Source: Burkholderiales bacterium (GTDB lineage Bacteria; Pseudomonadota; Gammaproteobacteria; Burkholderiales; Burkholderiaceae_C). Taken from it: a stretch of DNA of 64,000 nucleotides. Made by a program: the position numbers and the translations under genes. Positions 1 through 8,376 of the stretch are shown here, one piece after another; the stretch's first letter is position 1; each line of letters opens with the position of its first letter. The notes under the pieces were generated by a model. The model saw nothing but the letters and a program-made list of their open reading frames with translations, was not told the origin of the DNA and ran no database searches. The stretch covers positions 33,873-97,872 of the forward strand of contig JAIOOS010000008.1 in the NCBI GenBank assembly GCA_021414305.1, given 5' to 3'.

Positions 1-597
1 GGCACCAAGCTCGCCGAGCAGAAGATCGCCGACATCTTCCAGGTCTCGCGCACGCTGGTGCGCCAGGCGCTCAACCAGTTGAGCCGCGACCACCTCGTCA
101 CCCTCGACCCCGGCCGCGGCGCCCGCGTCGCCGAGCCCAGCGTCGCCGAGGCGCAGCAGGTGTTCGAGGTGCGGCGCATGCTCGAGACGGCCATGATCCG
201 CCAGGCGAGCGTCGCGCTCACGCCGGCGCAGCTCGCCGAGCTGCGCGCGCACCTCGAGGCCGAGCAGGAGGCGATCCGCCGAACCGACGTGTCGGGCCGC
301 ACGCGGCTGCTCGCCGACTTCCACGTCGTCATCGCCGCCATGCTCGGCAACGGCGTGCTCGCGGCGATGCTCGGCGAGCTGGTGTCGCGCTCCTCGCTGA
401 TCGCCCTGATGTTCCAGTCGGCGCATTCGGCCGAGCACTCGTACGAGGAGCACGTCGCCATCGTCGACGCGATCGAGAAGCGCGACCCGCGGGCGGCGGT
501 GAAGCTGATGGAGAGCCACCTGCTGAGCGTCGAGCAGAACCTGCACCTGAACCCGCGCATCCCCGACCTCGCCTCGGCGCTGCGGCCGCGCGCGTAG
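1..597 (+). CDS. GntR-family regulator with FCD domain (5' end cut by window)
   Basis: The frame is open from base 1, so the true start lies upstream; the visible part begins inside the winged helix (TLVRQALNQLSRDHLV is the recognition-helix region). Residues after about 55 form an all-helical FCD ligand-binding domain with the usual Asp/His pattern (ADFHVVIA, EEHVAIVDAIEKRD, ESHL). FCD regulators bind small acids, often with a metal, and control the adjacent catabolic operon. Its position 14 bases before the allantoinase gene suggests that it regulates the ureide genes. Ligand and operator cannot be read from the sequence. Confidence 0.88.
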   Translation, partial: GTKLAEQKIADIFQVSRTLVRQALNQLSRDHLVTLDPGRGARVAEPSVAEAQQVFEVRRMLETAMIRQASVALTPAQLAELRAHLEAEQEAIRRTDVSGRTRLLADFHVVIAAMLGNGVLAAMLGELVSRSSLIALMFQSAHSAEHSYEEHVAIVDAIEKRDPRAAVKLMESHLLSVEQNLHLNPRIPDLASALRPRA

Positions 598-611
598 GGC
601 CCGTTAGCGCC

Positions 612-1589
612 ATGGCGAACGAGACCCCCTACCCGCGCGACCTGGTCGGCTACGGCCGCAACCCGCCGCATGCCCGCTGGCCGAACGGCGCCCGCATCGC
701 CGTGCAGTTCGTCCTCAACGTCGAGGAAGGCGGCGAGAACAACGTGCTGCATGGCGACCCCACGTCGGAGACCTTCCTCTCGGAGCTGGTCACCGCCCAG
801 GCCTACGAGAACCGGCACATGACGATGGAGTCGATGTACGAGTACGGCTCACGGGCCGGCGTGTGGCGGATCCTGCGCGAGTTCGACGCGAGAAAGCTGC
901 CGCTCACGATCTTCGGCGTGGCGATGGCGCTGCAGCGCACCCCCGACCTGCTCGCCGCGTTCATGGCCCGCGGCGACGAGATTGCCAGCCACGGCCTGCG
1001 CTGGATCCACTACCAGAACCTGCCCGAGGCGACCGAGCGCCGCCACCTCGACATCGCCACCCACGTCCTCAAGGACCTCACCGGCGGCCAGTGGCCGCTC
1101 GGCTGGTACACCGGCCGCGACAGCCCGAACACGCGCCGCCTGGTGGTCGAGCACGGCGGCTACGAGTACGACAGCGACTACTACGGCGACGACCTGCCGT
1201 TCTGGACCGAGGTCGCGAAGAAGGACGGCACGACCCAGCCGCACCTCGTGCTGCCGTACTCGCTCGACGCCAACGACATGCGCTTCGTCCAGGCGCAGGG
1301 CTTCAACACCGGCGAGCACTTCTTCGTCTACCTGCGCGACAGCTTCGACGCGCTCTACGCCGAGGGCGACCCCGAAGGGCTCGATCGGCCGAAGATGATG
1401 TCGATCGGCATGCATTCGCGCCTGCTCGGCAAGCCCGGGCGGATCGGCGCCCTGCAGCGCTTCCTCGACCACATCGGCCGGCACGACAAGGTCTGGGTGG
1501 CGCGGCGGATCGACATCGCCCGGCACTGGAAAGCCGTCCATCCGTTTTCTCCGGCCTCCCCTCCGGCCGGCGGCCCGGGAGTTGCATGA
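612..1589 (+). CDS. puuE: PuuE-type allantoinase (polysaccharide deacetylase fold)
   Basis: The 325-residue protein has the NodB/polysaccharide-deacetylase fold of the cofactor-independent allantoinase PuuE, which hydrolyses allantoin to allantoate. Family landmarks are PRDLVGYG near the N-terminus, VLNVEEGGE, GDEIASHG(L)RW and WYTGRDSPNTRR. Length matches the family (about 310-320). The last 20 residues are Pro/Ala/Gly-rich and look like a read-on tail. Neighbours UraD and AllC act just before and just after this step, so context supports the call well. There is no clear Shine-Dalgarno before the ATG. Confidence 0.88.
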   Translation: MANETPYPRDLVGYGRNPPHARWPNGARIAVQFVLNVEEGGENNVLHGDPTSETFLSELVTAQAYENRHMTMESMYEYGSRAGVWRILREFDARKLPLTIFGVAMALQRTPDLLAAFMARGDEIASHGLRWIHYQNLPEATERRHLDIATHVLKDLTGGQWPLGWYTGRDSPNTRRLVVEHGGYEYDSDYYGDDLPFWTEVAKKDGTTQPHLVLPYSLDANDMRFVQAQGFNTGEHFFVYLRDSFDALYAEGDPEGLDRPKMMSIGMHSRLLGKPGRIGALQRFLDHIGRHDKVWVARRIDIARHWKAVHPFSPASPPAGGPGVA

Positions 1590-1620
1590 GCCCGCTCCTC
1601 CCCCACTCCCGAGGAAAGAC

Positions 1621-2601
1621 ATGACGACTCCCGATCTCTGCCGCCGCCGCGTCCTGCGCGCCGCCGCCGCCAGCACCACCGCCGCCCTCGCCTGGCCGGC
1701 CTTCGCCGCCTGGCCCGACAAGCCGATCCGCATCGTCGTCACCTTCGCCGCCGGCGGCGCCAGCGACATCGTCGCCCGCGTGGTTGGCGAGCAGCTCGCG
1801 AAGAAGCTCGGCCAGGCCGTGATCGTCGACAACAAGCCCGGCGCCGGCGGCAGCGTCGGCGGACTGAACGTGGTGCAGTCGGCGGCCGACGGCTACACGC
1901 TGATGCTCTCGAACTCGACGCCGATCTCGATCGGCCCGTTCGTGCTCGAGAAGCAGCCCTACGACCCGATCGCCGACTTCACCCACATCGCCTCGATCGG
2001 CTCGGCGCCGTGCGTCGTCATGGCCAACCCGGCCGCCGGCATCAACACCATCGTCGACCTCGAGAACGCGGCGAAGAAGGCCGGCGGGCTGCAGTTCGGC
2101 TCGGGCGGCCCGGCGTCGATCGGCCACATCTACGGCGAGATGATGAGCAAGGCGCTCGGCGTCAAGATGACGCACGTGCCCTACCGCGGCGGCGCGCCGA
2201 TGACCACCGACCTGATCTCGGGCGTGATCCCGGTCGGCATCGACGTCATCACCGCCTTCGTGCCGTTCTTCAAGAACGGGCAGATCAAGCCGCTGGCGGT
2301 GACTTCGGCGCAGCGCTCGCCTCTCGCCCCCGACGTGCCCACGGTCGCCGAGTCGGGCCACGCCCGGATCGTGCTCGACAACTTCTTCGGCCTCACCGGG
2401 CCGGCGAAGATGCCGCCCGACATCGTCGCCCGGCTCAATGCCGCGACCAACGAGGTGCTGGCGCAGCCGGACATCGTCAAGCGCCTGCTCGAGCTCGGCG
2501 TCACCGCGACGCCGGGCACGCCAGCGCAATTCACGAGCTTCGTGAAGAACCAGGTCGCCACCCTGCAGCCGGTGGTGAAGACCGTGCGGGTCACGCTCTG
2601 A
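1621..2601 (+). CDS. Bug/TctC-family periplasmic binding protein
   Basis: This is an extracytoplasmic solute receptor of the tripartite tricarboxylate transporter family (326 residues). It has an Arg-rich export signal (CRRRVLRAAAAS) ending near AFAAWPDKP, then the family signatures IRIVVTFAAGGASDIVAR and GQAVIVDNKPGAGG. The ATG at 1621 is preferred over an in-frame TTG at 1582 because gaggaaag precedes it and the signal peptide begins there. No TctA/TctB membrane subunits lie nearby, which is common for the many orphan Bug proteins of Burkholderiales. Being in a ureide operon it may bind a ureide or organic acid, but the ligand is unknown. Confidence 0.85.
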   Translation: MTTPDLCRRRVLRAAAASTTAALAWPAFAAWPDKPIRIVVTFAAGGASDIVARVVGEQLAKKLGQAVIVDNKPGAGGSVGGLNVVQSAADGYTLMLSNSTPISIGPFVLEKQPYDPIADFTHIASIGSAPCVVMANPAAGINTIVDLENAAKKAGGLQFGSGGPASIGHIYGEMMSKALGVKMTHVPYRGGAPMTTDLISGVIPVGIDVITAFVPFFKNGQIKPLAVTSAQRSPLAPDVPTVAESGHARIVLDNFFGLTGPAKMPPDIVARLNAATNEVLAQPDIVKRLLELGVTATPGTPAQFTSFVKNQVATLQPVVKTVRVTL

Positions 2602-2605
2602 GGCC

Positions 2606-4492
2606 ATGGCGATGACCGAGCCGTTGACGCTGGAGCGACTGAACTCGGCCGACGAGGCGGGCTTCGTCGCCCTGCTCGACGGCATCTACGAGCACTCGCC
2701 GTGGATCGCCGCGCGGGCGGCGTCGCGGCGGCCCTTCGCCACCCTGGCGCAGCTCAAGCGCGCCCTGGTCGAAACGCTCGCCGAGGCGAGCCGCGAGGAG
2801 CGGCTGGCGCTGCTGCGCGCCCACCCCGAGCTGGCAGGCAAGGCGATGATCGCCAAGGCGATGACCGCCGAGTCGACGCACGAGCAGGGCAAGGCCGGGC
2901 TCACGCAGTGCACGGCCGCGGAGTTCGAGACCCTGCAGCGGCTCAACGCCGCCTACAACGAGAAGTTCGGTTTCCCGTTCATGCTCGCCGTGCGCGGCCC
3001 GCGCGGCGACGGCCTGGGCAAGCAGCAGATCATCGCCACCTTCGCCCGCCGGCTCGAGAACCATCCCGACTTCGAGTTCGAGGAGGGGTTGCGCAACGTG
3101 CACCGCGTCGCCGAGCTGCGCCTCGACGACCGCTTCGCCTGGGAGCCGGTGCTCGGCCGGCAGGCCTGGGACTGCGCCGAGCTGCTGGCGCAGCACTCCG
3201 ACCCCGGCTTCGCCGAGAACGGCCAGCTCACCGTGACCTACCTCACCGACGCGCACCGCGCCTGCGCGGCGCAGCTCGTGCGCTGGATGAAGGAGTGCGG
3301 GTTCGACGAGGTGGAGATCGACGCGGTGGGGAATGTGGTCGGCGTGTACCGGGAAGACCCTCACCCCAGCCCTCTACCGCAAGCGGGAGAGGGGGGAACT
3401 CACCCTCGCCCCCGGCACGGGGGAGAGGGCCGGGGTGAGGGGGCTGCCGCCAAGCGCCTCCTCACCGGCTCGCATTTCGACACCGTGCGCAACGGCGGCA
3501 AGTACGACGGCCGGCTCGGCATCTTCGTGCCGCTGGTCTGCGTGCGCGAGCTGCACCGCGCCGGGCGGCGGCTGCCGTTCGCGATCGAGGTGGTCGGCTT
3601 CGCCGAGGAGGAGGGCCAGCGCTACAAGGCCACCTTCCTCGGCTCGGGCGCGCTGATCGGCAAGTTCGACTCGCGCTGGCTCGAGCAGGAAGACGCCGAC
3701 GGCATCACCATGCGCGAGGCGATGCGCCATGCCGGCCTGCCAGGCACCCCCAGGGCCATCGACAGGTTGAAGCGCAAGCCCGCCGATTACCTCGGCTTCG
3801 TCGAGGTCCACATCGAGCAGGGCCCGGTGCTCACCGATCTCGGCCTGCCGCTCGGCGTGGTCACCTCGATCAACGGCGGCGTGCGCTTCGCCGGCGAGGT
3901 GCGCGGCATGGCGAGCCACGCCGGCACCACGCCCATGGCGATGCGCCGCGACGCCGCCGCGGCCGTTGCCGAGCTTGCGCTCTTCCTCGAGAAGCGCGCC
4001 GCCGAGGAGCCGAACCTGGTCGGCACCATGGGCATGCTCGAGGTGCCGGGCGGCTCGACCAACGTCATCCCCGGCCGCTGCCGCTTCAGCCTCGACATCC
4101 GCGCCACCACCGACGCGGTGCGCGACGATTGCGTCGCCGACGTGCTGGCCGAGCTGCACGACATCTGCCAAAAGCGCGGGGTTTCCGTCAGCGTCGAGGA
4201 GACGATGCGCGTCGCCGCCTCGCCGAGCGCGCCTGCCTGGCAAGCGCGCTGGGAACGCGCGGTCGCGGCCGCCGGCCTGCCGGTGCACCGCATGCCGAGC
4301 GGGGCCGGCCACGACGCGATGAAGCTCGGCGAGGCGATGCCGCAGGCGATGCTGTTCGTGCGCGGCGAGAACTCGGGCATCAGCCACAACCCGCTCGAGT
4401 CGTCGACCGCCGACGACATGCAGCTCGCGGTCGAGGCCTTCCTGCACCTGCTCGATCAGCTCGCGGCGGAAACCGGAGAGGCATCCGCATGA
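2606..4492 (+). CDS. Fusion: OHCU decarboxylase (UraD) + allantoate amidohydrolase (AllC)
   Basis: The 628-residue protein has two enzymes in one chain. Residues about 5-170 are a UraD domain (HPELAGKAMIAKAM, ARRLENHPDFEFEEGL), which decarboxylates 2-oxo-4-hydroxy-4-carboxy-5-ureidoimidazoline to S-allantoin. Residues about 200-620 are an M20-type Zn amidase of the AllC/HyuC group (TGSHFDTVRNGGKYDG, FAEEEGQRYK, HIEQGPVL, SGAGHDAM, SGISHNP), which hydrolyses allantoate. Bases 3358-3441 are a REP-like repeat read in frame (PHPSPLPQAGEG, GGEGRGEG) in a loop just before the TGSHFD metal motif. Translation ends in an ATGA overlap with the next gene. Confidence 0.88.
   Translation: MAMTEPLTLERLNSADEAGFVALLDGIYEHSPWIAARAASRRPFATLAQLKRALVETLAEASREERLALLRAHPELAGKAMIAKAMTAESTHEQGKAGLTQCTAAEFETLQRLNAAYNEKFGFPFMLAVRGPRGDGLGKQQIIATFARRLENHPDFEFEEGLRNVHRVAELRLDDRFAWEPVLGRQAWDCAELLAQHSDPGFAENGQLTVTYLTDAHRACAAQLVRWMKECGFDEVEIDAVGNVVGVYREDPHPSPLPQAGEGGTHPRPRHGGEGRGEGAAAKRLLTGSHFDTVRNGGKYDGRLGIFVPLVCVRELHRAGRRLPFAIEVVGFAEEEGQRYKATFLGSGALIGKFDSRWLEQEDADGITMREAMRHAGLPGTPRAIDRLKRKPADYLGFVEVHIEQGPVLTDLGLPLGVVTSINGGVRFAGEVRGMASHAGTTPMAMRRDAAAAVAELALFLEKRAAEEPNLVGTMGMLEVPGGSTNVIPGRCRFSLDIRATTDAVRDDCVADVLAELHDICQKRGVSVSVEETMRVAASPSAPAWQARWERAVAAAGLPVHRMPSGAGHDAMKLGEAMPQAMLFVRGENSGISHNPLESSTADDMQLAVEAFLHLLDQLAAETGEASA
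3358..3441. repeat. REP-like paired palindromic repeat inside a coding gene (copy A)
   Basis: An 84-base element has terminal inverted repeats: 3358-3375 (CCCTCACCCCAGCCCTCT) and 3424-3441 match as reverse complements at 17 of 18 positions. It contains two smaller hairpins (CTCTACCGCAAGCGGGAGAG near 3372-3391 and CCCCCGGCACGGGGG near 3409-3423). Its length is a multiple of three, so it adds exactly 28 codons to the UraD-AllC gene without a stop. The same unit occurs at 46997-47085. Confidence 0.9.
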
Positions 4493-5715
4493 TCAGCGAC
4501 TACGCGAAGCTCGACCGCTGGATCGACGCCCACTTCGCCGAGGAAACTGCGTTCCTGCAGGAGCTGGTGCGGGTGCCGACCGACACCCCGCCCGGCGACA
4601 ACGCGCCGCACGCGGTGCGCACCGCCGACCTGCTCGCCGGCTTCGGCTTCGTCGCCGACCGCTATGCCGTGCCCGAGGCGATCGTCAAGGAGCACGGCCT
4701 CGCCTCGATCACCAACCTGGTCTTGCGCCGCCGCTACGGCGAGGGGCCGACGATCGCGCTCAACGCGCATGGCGACGTGGTGCCGCCCGGCGAAGGCTGG
4801 ACGCACGATCCCTACGGCGGCACGATCGAAGCCGGCCGCCTCTACGGCCGCGCCGCCGCGGTGAGCAAGAGCGACTTCGCGACCTACACCTTCGCCGTGC
4901 GCGCGCTCGAGTCGCTGGGCCATGCGCTCAAGGGCGGGGTCGAGCTGCACTTCACCTACGACGAGGAGTTCGGCGGCGAGCTCGGCCCCGGCTGGCTGCT
5001 GAAGATGGGCCTGGTCAAGCCCGACCTGCTGATCGCCGCCGGCTTCAGCTACCAGGTGATCACCGCGCACAACGGCTGCCTGCAGCTCGAGGTGACGGTC
5101 CACGGCAAGATGGCGCACGCGGCGATTCCCACGACCGGCATCGACGCGCTGCAGGGAGCGAACGCGATCCTGAGCGCGCTGTACGCGCAGAACGAGATCT
5201 ACCGCGGCGTCACCTCGGGCGTTGCCGGCATCACCCACCCCTACCTCAACGTCGGCACGATCGCCGGCGGCACCAACACCAACGTGGTTCCCGGCAAGGT
5301 GGTGCTCCGTCTCGACCGGCGGATGATCCCCGAGGAAGACCCGGTCGAGGTCGAGGCCCGGGTGCGCTGGGTGATCGAGGACGCGGCGGCGCGCGTGCCC
5401 GGCATCACGATCGAGATCAAGCGCCTGCTGCTGGCCCGCGCCCTGACGCCGCTGCCCGGCAACGCGCTGCTCGTCGCCGCCCTGCAGCGGCACGGCGAGG
5501 CGGTGTTCGGCGAGGCGATCCCGGTCTCGGGCACCCCCCTCTACACCGACGTGCGGCTCTACGGCGAGGCCGGCATCCCGGCGGCGATCTACGGCGCCGG
5601 GCCGCGCACGGTGCTCGAATCGAACGCCAAGCGCGCCGACGAATACCTCGTCCTCGACGACCTGCGCCGGGCCACCCAGGTGGTGGCCCGGACTTTGCTC
5701 GACCTTCTGGCCTGA
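4489..5715 (+). CDS. M20-family peptidase/deacylase homologue with altered metal site
   Basis: The 408-residue protein has the ArgE/DapE/CPG2 fold. NAHGDVVP (His94) and YDEEFGG (Glu159-Glu160) are kept, and HGKMAHAA marks the dimerisation-lid region. By eye three canonical metal ligands are changed: the bridging Asp of GRGxxDMKG is Val125 (GRAAAVSKSDF), the Glu of GEPT is Phe186 (AAGFSYQ), and the C-terminal His of AHxxxE is Lys381 (NAKRADE). The start is the ATG overlapping the previous stop (ATGA). Context points to a ureide or N-carbamoyl substrate; a non-hydrolytic or single-metal role is possible. Confidence 0.75.
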   Translation: MISDYAKLDRWIDAHFAEETAFLQELVRVPTDTPPGDNAPHAVRTADLLAGFGFVADRYAVPEAIVKEHGLASITNLVLRRRYGEGPTIALNAHGDVVPPGEGWTHDPYGGTIEAGRLYGRAAAVSKSDFATYTFAVRALESLGHALKGGVELHFTYDEEFGGELGPGWLLKMGLVKPDLLIAAGFSYQVITAHNGCLQLEVTVHGKMAHAAIPTTGIDALQGANAILSALYAQNEIYRGVTSGVAGITHPYLNVGTIAGGTNTNVVPGKVVLRLDRRMIPEEDPVEVEARVRWVIEDAAARVPGITIEIKRLLLARALTPLPGNALLVAALQRHGEAVFGEAIPVSGTPLYTDVRLYGEAGIPAAIYGAGPRTVLESNAKRADEYLVLDDLRRATQVVARTLLDLLA

Positions 5716-5732
5716 CCTTTCCGGAGCCCTCG

Positions 5733-6782
5733 ATGACCCACCTCGCCCCGACCCGCCGCGCCCTGCTGGCCTTCCTCGGCGCCTGCGCCCTTGCCGCCGG
5801 CGCGGCGCCGGCGCTGGCCCAGGAAACCGCGATCAAGTTCCAGCTCGACTGGCGCTACGAGGGCCCGGCCTCGCTGTTCCTGGTGCCGCTGGCCAAGGGT
5901 TACTTCAAGGACGAGAAGCTCGCCGTCACCGTCGACGCCGGCAACGGCTCGGGCGGCACCGTCACCCGGGTCGCCTCGGGCTCGTACGACATGGGCTTCG
6001 CCGACATGGCGGCGCTGATGGAGTTCCAGGCCAACAACCCGACCGCGCCGAACAAGCCGGTGGCGGTGATGATGGTCTACAACAACACGCCGGCCGCGGT
6101 GCTGGCGCTGAAGAAGTCGGGCATCAAGACCCCCGCCGACCTGACCGGCAAGAAGATGGGCGCGCCGGTGTTCGACGCCGGCCGCAAGGCCTGGCCGATC
6201 TTCGCCAAGGCGAACTCGATCGGCAACGTCAACTGGACGGCGATGGACCCGACCCTGCGCGAGACCATGCTGGTGCGCGGCGACATCGACGCGATCACCG
6301 GCTTCTCGTTCACCTCGCTGCTCAACATCGAGGCGCGCGGCGTCAAGGCCGAGGACGTGGTGGTGCTGCCCTATCCGAGCTACGGCGTGAAGATGTACGG
6401 CAACGCGATCATCGTCTCCGAGCAGTTCCTGGCGAAGAACCCGGAAGCGGTGAAGGCGTTCCTGCGCGCCTTCACCAAGGGCACCAAGGACGTGATCGCC
6501 GACCCGAAGGCGGCGATCGCCACGCTCAAGGCGCGCGACGGCATCATCAACGAGGAGCTCGAGCTGCGCCGCCTGAAGCTCGCGCTCGACGCCACCGTGC
6601 TCACCGCCGACGCCAAGGCCGAGGGCTTCGGCGAGGTGCGGGCGCCGCGTCTGAGCCTGATGGCGAGCCAGGTCTCGGATGCATTCGGCACCAAAGACCG
6701 GGTCAGCACCGCCGCGGTCTGGAGAGACGGCTTCCTGCCCGCCGCCGCGGATCGCGACATCTTCAAGGCGGCGAAGAAGTGA
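5733..6782 (+). CDS. ABC importer substrate-binding protein (NMT1/SsuA-like)
   Basis: The 349-residue periplasmic binding protein has a Sec signal peptide (residues 1-29, cleavage near ALAQE). Its opening FQLDWRYEGPASLFLVPLAKGYF and the segment SGSYDMGFADMAALMEF are typical of the NMT1/SsuA/TauA group. It is the first gene of an importer with the following ATPase and permease; its stop overlaps the ATPase GTG start (GTGA). In a purine/ureide operon the likely cargo is a nucleobase, ureide or related N-compound, by context only. Confidence 0.87.
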   Translation: MTHLAPTRRALLAFLGACALAAGAAPALAQETAIKFQLDWRYEGPASLFLVPLAKGYFKDEKLAVTVDAGNGSGGTVTRVASGSYDMGFADMAALMEFQANNPTAPNKPVAVMMVYNNTPAAVLALKKSGIKTPADLTGKKMGAPVFDAGRKAWPIFAKANSIGNVNWTAMDPTLRETMLVRGDIDAITGFSFTSLLNIEARGVKAEDVVVLPYPSYGVKMYGNAIIVSEQFLAKNPEAVKAFLRAFTKGTKDVIADPKAAIATLKARDGIINEELELRRLKLALDATVLTADAKAEGFGEVRAPRLSLMASQVSDAFGTKDRVSTAAVWRDGFLPAAADRDIFKAAKK

Positions 6783-7618
6783 CCGAAGGGGCCAAGCCCT
6801 TCGTCGACTTCTCGCACGTCTGGCTCGCCTACAACGAGGAGCTGCTGGCCAAGGGCCAATTCGCGGTCGAAGACATCGACATGAAGATCGGCGTCGGCGA
6901 GTTCAGCGCCATCGTCGGTCCTTCGGGCTGCGGCAAGTCGACCTTCATGAAGCTCGCCACCGGCCTGCGCATGCCGTCGAAGGGTTCGATCCTGATCGAC
7001 GGCCGCGAAGTCGCCGGCCCGCTCAAGATCACCGGCATGGCGTTCCAGTCGTCGTCGCTGCTGCCCTGGCGGACGACGCTCGACAACGTGCTGCTGCCGC
7101 TCGAGATCGTCGAGCCGTACCGCTCGAGCTTTCGCACGAAGCGCGAGGAATACGCCGAGAAGGCGCGAAAGCTGCTGCAGAGCGTGGGCCTGGGCGGCTA
7201 CGAGAACAAGTTCCCCTGGGAGCTTTCCGGCGGCATGCAGCAGCGCGCCTCGATCTGCCGCGCCCTGATCCACGAGCCGAAGATGCTGCTCCTCGACGAG
7301 CCCTTCGGCGCGCTCGACGCGTTCACCCGCGAGGAGCTCTGGTGCATCCTGCGCGACCTGTGGACGGCGCAGCGCTTCAACGTGATCCTCGTCACCCACG
7401 ACCTGCGCGAGGCGGTGTTCCTCGCCGACACGGTGTACGTGATGAGCCGCAGCCCCGGCCGGATGCTGGTGCGCCGCGAGATCGAGCTGCCTCGGCCGCG
7501 CCCGCTCGAGCTGACCTACACCAAGGAGTTCACCGACATCGTGCTCGAGTTGCGCGAGCACATCGGCGCGATTCGCAAGCCCTTGACGCCGAACGCGACG
7601 GTGGGGATCGCGCAATGA
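6779..7618 (+). CDS. ABC importer ATPase (SsuB/TauB-like)
   Basis: This 279-residue nucleotide-binding subunit has all motifs: Walker A GPSGCGKST (47-55), Q-loop MAFQSSSLLPWR, signature LSGGMQQRASI, Walker B MLLLDEPFGALD and switch VTHDLREAV. The GTG start at 6779 sits in a GTGA overlap with the binding-protein gene, and the stop overlaps the permease ATG (ATGA), so the three are translationally coupled. An insert around EIVEPYRSSFRTKREEY is typical of this subgroup. Confidence 0.92.
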   Translation: MTEGAKPFVDFSHVWLAYNEELLAKGQFAVEDIDMKIGVGEFSAIVGPSGCGKSTFMKLATGLRMPSKGSILIDGREVAGPLKITGMAFQSSSLLPWRTTLDNVLLPLEIVEPYRSSFRTKREEYAEKARKLLQSVGLGGYENKFPWELSGGMQQRASICRALIHEPKMLLLDEPFGALDAFTREELWCILRDLWTAQRFNVILVTHDLREAVFLADTVYVMSRSPGRMLVRREIELPRPRPLELTYTKEFTDIVLELREHIGAIRKPLTPNATVGIAQ

Positions 7619-8376
7619 CGCGCCGCGACAAGGAACGCTATGCGCCCTGGCTGCTGCTGATCGCGACCCTGCTGCTCTGGGAGCTGATCTGCCGCGCCTT
7701 CACCGTCTCCGAGTTCATCTTCCCGAGCCCCTCGCGCATCGCCAACCAGCTCTGGGAGTTTCGCGGCGTCATCGCCGGCCACGCCTGGCGCACGTTCTGG
7801 GTGACGATGGTCGGCTTCGGCATCTCGATCGTCGTCGGCACGCTGCTGGGCTTTCTGATCGGCAGCTCGCGCACCGCCTACGCGGCGATCTATCCGCTGA
7901 TGACCGGCTTCAATGCCTTGCCGAAGGCGGCGTTCGTGCCGATCCTCGTCGTCTGGTTCGGCATCGGCGTCGGTCCGGCGGTGCTCACCGCCTTCCTGAT
8001 CTCGTTCTTCCCGATCACGGTCAACATCGCCACCGGCCTGGCCACGCTCGAGCCCGAGCTCGAGGACGTGCTGCGCGTGCTCGGCGCCAAGCGCTGGGAC
8101 GTGCTCGTCAAGGTCGGCCTGCCGCGCTCCATGCCCTACTTCTACGGCTCGCTCAAGGTGGCGATCACGCTCGCCTTCGTCGGCACCACGGTCTCGGAGA
8201 TGACGGCGGCGAACGAAGGCATCGGCTACCTGCTGATCTCGGCCGGCTCATCGATGCAGATGGGGCTGGCCTTCGCCGGGCTGGTGGTCATCGGCGCGAT
8301 GGCGATGGGCATGTACGAGCTGTTCGCCGTGGTCGAGAAGCGCACCACCGGCTGGGCGCACCGGAGCGCCGCCTGA
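7615..8376 (+). CDS. ABC importer permease (SsuC/TauC-like)
   Basis: The 253-residue inner-membrane permease has about six membrane segments, starting with WLLLIATLLLWELICRAF. The cytoplasmic EAA coupling loop is LRVLGAKRWDVLVKVGLP. The ATG at 7615 lies in the ATGA overlap with the ATPase and is far better than upstream in-frame starts, which lie inside the ATPase gene. The stop shares TGATG with the downstream deaminase. It completes the importer encoded from 5733. Confidence 0.92.
   Translation: MTRRDKERYAPWLLLIATLLLWELICRAFTVSEFIFPSPSRIANQLWEFRGVIAGHAWRTFWVTMVGFGISIVVGTLLGFLIGSSRTAYAAIYPLMTGFNALPKAAFVPILVVWFGIGVGPAVLTAFLISFFPITVNIATGLATLEPELEDVLRVLGAKRWDVLVKVGLPRSMPYFYGSLKVAITLAFVGTTVSEMTAANEGIGYLLISAGSSMQMGLAFAGLVVIGAMAMGMYELFAVVEKRTTGWAHRSAA

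Noticed and set aside
4129..4488. Upstream extension of the M20-family gene by 120 codons
   Set aside because: It lies inside the AllC domain in another frame; ATG 4489 in an ATGA overlap is the natural start.
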